Made by a program: the position numbers and the translations under genes. From positions 69,997,666-70,061,665 of the forward strand of contig NC_052018.1 of assembly GCF_015832195.1 (NCBI RefSeq): a DNA stretch of 64,000 nucleotides, read 5' to 3'. Every line of letters starts with the position of its first letter. The first letter of the stretch is position 1. Positions 62,701 to 64,000 of this stretch are shown here, piece after piece. Source of the stretch: Motacilla alba alba (lineage: Eukaryota; Chordata; Aves; Passeriformes; Motacillidae). The notes under the pieces are model-generated. The model did no database searches and was not told the DNA's origin. It saw only the letters and a program-made list of their open reading frames with translations.

Positions 62701-63962
62701 GGGGTTTGTGTCCAACATGCTTATCCGAAGACTTTATGTATATAAAGTGCAGAAGATGTTCTAGTGATTTGAGACTCATGATGAAGCATGATGATAATAT
62801 GACATAACTGAACTGTTGGTTCTAAACAATCTAAGCATTAGAAATGTAGTCCAATGAGCCATTTTAGTAGGGAATGTTGAAAGTAAGTACAATATGGATT
62901 TGGAACTTCTGGAAATATTTCCCTTTGTATTTTTACTTTTTGAAGGCCTTCCATTTCATAATAGTTTCGCTGCATGAAGTGCTACTTAGGGTCAACTCCA
63001 GAAAGAAACAACAGCTGTAGCCTGTGGGTAATTCCCCTAAACACTGAAACTAATGACTGGTATTTTTAAAACAAGGTGGCCATGCAGGTTATTTTACTCT
63101 GTTTTCATACTGAGATGTTACTTCCTTGGCTTTCAGCTAGCCCTTACCCTTGAAACACAGACTGCAGTGTGTTTGTGGTTAAATATGTTTTACAAGAGTG
63201 ACCTACCTCCCTTGTGTATAAACTTGTGTCTTTGTTTGTGAAATGCTATGTACATGTGGTGTACTTGGTAGCCTAGCCTTTTCTTGCGGACAATACCGCA
63301 TGTCATAATTTTGTATTTTCATTTGCAGTGTCGAGCCTGGAAGCTACTGGGCTAAAGTCTTGTAAGATTACAATATTTCCAAAGATGAATTTTTCCTAAA
63401 AATCAAAAAACCAGACCAACAACCAGCAAGCCCCCAAAACCAGTATTTAAGTCTATAAATATTAGGAATGGAAAAGTATATTTTTCTCACATAAAGTTTA
63501 TCGCTGCATATGAAAGCTTTTGGTATTTATATTAAAGACTAATTTCAATAATAAGCTGTTTGTGCGGAGGGTTAGGAGTAGGACAAAAGTGTGCATTAAA
63601 AGTTTGGAAAGTTGGACTGTGGTCTTCTGGATTTGTGTGAGTTTTGGTTCGCTAATACATTGTGAATCTCAGGAAATAATATAATCTGGTTTGCTTCTTT
63701 CAGCCTTATGGTTATGAAAGAGTACAGAGGTGTTACAAGTTATTTTTAGGTTTTTGAGTACTGTTACTGTGTAACTTTGTAACATAAGTAAACCTGCATG
63801 ATAGAGTAAGATTCTTAAGGGAATTGTATTTCTGTATATATACTTTTTTTTTCCCTCCACACAGATGAAGTACTGTTCTTTATCTGGAAATCTCTTGTGA
63901 CACCTGTGGAGAGTATTCTTGAATTTGTTCTCCGACGGCTTACTACCAATGAGTTAAGCACT
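49931..63962 (+). CDS. TARBP1: TARBP1, 5' portion (13 exons, 710 codons, incomplete at 3' end)
   Basis: This is the spliced coding region of TARBP1, whose human and yeast (Trm3) relatives 2'-O-methylate guanosine 18 in the D-loop of certain tRNAs. The protein was first named for binding the HIV TAR RNA loop. Joining exons 49931-50759, 50845-50942, 51755-51824, 52655-52803, 53547-53599, 54509-54606, 55661-55796, 56807-56903, 57762-57851, 58570-58708, 60228-60324, 60616-60791 and 63865-63962 gives one open frame of 2130 nt. Conserved blocks recalled from the human protein appear in order: [77 protein letters not shown] and NPLLDVLMK. This half is alpha-helical and HEAT/ARM-like. The human protein is about 1620 residues, so over half, including the SPOUT methyltransferase domain with its knot, lies past the window. 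No frameshift or stop breaks it. Confidence 0.96.
50845..50942 (+). CDS. TARBP1: TARBP1 exon 2 (residues 277-309)
   Basis: The acceptor is CTTTGTTCCTTAG and the donor is CCAG|GTAGGA. Phase 1 in and phase 0 out give [20 protein letters not shown] and then [13 protein letters not shown], very close to human. It follows an 85-bp intron (50760-50844). A 812-bp AT-rich intron follows in which I see nothing recognisable. Confidence 0.95.
51755..51824 (+). CDS. TARBP1: TARBP1 exon 3 (residues 310-332)
   Basis: The acceptor is TTGCATTTCAG and the donor is AAAG|GTAAGA. The peptide [20 protein letters not shown] follows the human [20 protein letters not shown] block. It leaves in phase 1. The following 830-bp intron carries a T15 tract near 52084 and no other clear feature. 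Confidence 0.95.
52655..52803 (+). CDS. TARBP1: TARBP1 exon 4 (residues 333-382)
   Basis: The acceptor is TTGTGAACAG and the donor is GAG|GTAAGG. It encodes [20 protein letters not shown] and then [20 protein letters not shown], nearly the same as human. The exon ends in phase 0. The next intron (743 bp) contains a short tandem duplication at 52988-53023. Confidence 0.95.
52988..53026 (+). repeat. 18-bp tandem duplication in TARBP1 intron 4
   Basis: AAGAAATATTAAAGCTTT occurs twice in direct succession (52988-53005 and 53006-53023), followed by AAG of a third unit. Confidence 0.85.
53547..53599 (+). CDS. TARBP1: TARBP1 exon 5 (residues 383-399)
   Basis: This 53-nt exon has a strong polypyrimidine acceptor (TTTTTTCAG) and a GCAG|GTAAAC donor. 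The peptide [17 protein letters not shown](R) matches human almost exactly. It ends in phase 2. A 909-bp intron without recognisable content follows. Confidence 0.94.
54509..54606 (+). CDS. TARBP1: TARBP1 exon 6 (residues 400-432)
   Basis: The acceptor is AACCCAACAG and the donor is AAAAAG|GTATGT. It encodes [20 protein letters not shown] and then [12 protein letters not shown], parallel to human [20 protein letters not shown]. Phase 2 in, phase 1 out. The following 1054-bp intron shows no recognisable element. Confidence 0.95.
55661..55796 (+). CDS. TARBP1: TARBP1 exon 7 (residues 433-477)
   Basis: The acceptor is TTTATTTTAAG and the donor is TTTAAG|GTAAAA. The peptide runs [44 protein letters not shown]. 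The [15 protein letters not shown] core is shared with human. Phase 1 in, phase 2 out. The next intron is 1010 bp with nothing recognised. Confidence 0.95.
56807..56903 (+). CDS. TARBP1: TARBP1 exon 8 (residues 478-510)
   Basis: The acceptor is CCTCTTTGCAG and the donor is GTG|GTCAGT. It encodes [20 protein letters not shown] and then [13 protein letters not shown]. The [20 protein letters not shown] segment equals human. It ends in phase 0. An 858-bp intron follows with no recognised feature. Confidence 0.96.
57762..57851 (+). CDS. TARBP1: TARBP1 exon 9 (residues 511-540)
   Basis: A 90-nt phase 0/0 exon with acceptor GATTTCTTCAG and donor ACAGAG|GTGAGA. The peptide [20 protein letters not shown] and then [10 protein letters not shown] lines up with human [20 protein letters not shown]. 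The following 718-bp intron contains no clear element. Confidence 0.95.
58570..58708 (+). CDS. TARBP1: TARBP1 exon 10 (residues 541-586)
   Basis: The acceptor is TTCTTCATTCAG and the donor is GAAA|GTAAGT. It encodes [46 protein letters not shown]. The start matches human LCDWLRVNE and the YV..V.EY pattern is retained. The middle is more variable. It leaves in phase 1. Confidence 0.93.
58709..60227 (+). other. TARBP1 intron 10 (1519 bp)
   Basis: AT-rich intron with several A and T homopolymer tracts and no recognised repeat, RNA gene or extra exon. The flanking exons join in phase 1 without loss of conserved sequence. Confidence 0.85.
60228..60324 (+). CDS. TARBP1: TARBP1 exon 11 (residues 587-618)
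   Basis: The acceptor is CTTTAATCAG and the donor is ACAG|GTAAGT. The peptide [20 protein letters not shown] and then [12 protein letters not shown] matches human [20 protein letters not shown] closely. The first residue (split codon A|GA, Arg) is Gly in human. It leaves in phase 2. A 291-bp intron follows. Confidence 0.95.
60616..60791 (+). CDS. TARBP1: TARBP1 exon 12 (residues 619-677)
   Basis: The acceptor is TTTTTGTGTAG and the donor is AAGATG|GTTAGT, which is weaker than the other donors. It encodes [40 protein letters not shown] and then [19 protein letters not shown]. The human counterpart has [20 protein letters not shown]. It leaves in phase 1. Confidence 0.95.
60792..63864 (+). other. 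TARBP1 intron 12 (3073 bp, longest complete intron here)
   Basis: Largest complete intron in the window. It has a perfect 35-bp-period tandem duplication at 62357-62417. A cryptic TTGCAG near 63329 is followed by an open stretch with no resemblance to TARBP1. The exon 12 and 13 peptides are contiguous in human, so no coding exon is expected inside. Otherwise I see nothing recognisable. Confidence 0.85.
62357..62417 (+). repeat. 35-bp-period tandem duplication in TARBP1 intron 12
   Basis: TGAAGTTAGGTTTCTGTGTT at 62357 recurs at 62392. The second copy matches through TAGTGAT at about 62417. The copies are identical over the shared part, so the duplication is recent. Confidence 0.85.
63865..63962 (+). 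CDS. TARBP1: TARBP1 exon 13 (residues 678-710)
   Basis: The acceptor is TCCCTCCACACAG and the donor is GCACT|GTAAGT. The peptide is [20 protein letters not shown] and then [13 protein letters not shown]. It follows human in DEV and in the ESISEFILRRLTMNEL region. It ends in phase 0. The next exon is not in the window, so the gene continues beyond the right edge. Confidence 0.93.
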
Positions 63963-64000
63963 GTAAGTAATGATTATGAGACATCCTTTGGTGTGTTTTT

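Noticed and set aside
63329..63400. Cryptic acceptor TTGCAG followed by a short open stretch in intron 12.
   Set aside because: There is no matching donor in phase, and the exon 12-13 peptide junction is already contiguous with the human protein.

Overview
The window is vertebrate nuclear DNA and most likely comes from a bird, probably a songbird. It contains one recognisable protein-coding gene: the 5' part of TARBP1, which encodes the tRNA guanosine-18 2'-O-methyltransferase (relative of yeast Trm3). Thirteen coding exons lie on the + strand between 49931 and 63962. All have GT..AG borders, matching phases and a peptide that follows human TARBP1 as recalled from memory. They give 710 codons. 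The rest of the gene, including the catalytic SPOUT domain, lies beyond the right edge. The bird call is an inference from the compact gene (introns mostly 0.7-1.5 kb, one of 85 bp), the extremely GC-rich first exon, the absence of mammal-type Alu/L1 repeats, and a long terminal repeat (LTR) whose ends resemble songbird endogenous retrovirus LTRs.

Layout. Positions 1 to about 47.9 kb are intergenic. I found no supportable coding gene there. In other vertebrates the interval upstream of TARBP1 leads to IRF2BP2, so this is probably part of that gene-poor interval. It holds two decayed MIR (CORE-SINE) copies in opposite orientation (13.95 and 17.7 kb), a fragment resembling an old CR1/L3 LINE (1.55 kb), several low-complexity tracts, an RFX-type X-box (4.41 kb), two GC/CpG-richer blocks that could be regulatory (2.86-3.56 and 22.3-22.55 kb), and a perfect 18-bp inverted repeat (47.40 kb). 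At 47897-49260 sits a complete solo LTR with near-palindromic ends and a perfect 5-bp target-site duplication. It ends 670 bp before the TARBP1 start codon and probably has the same orientation.

A CpG island covers the TATA-less TARBP1 promoter and exon 1 (about 49.82-50.83 kb). Composition then drops abruptly to AT-rich introns with short, well-conserved exons. No CRISPR array, operon, rRNA or tRNA gene was seen. I did not find a convincing undescribed system. The points most worth a second look are the solo LTR beside the TARBP1 promoter, the perfect 18-bp hairpin, and the MIR copies with an adjacent CpG-rich block.
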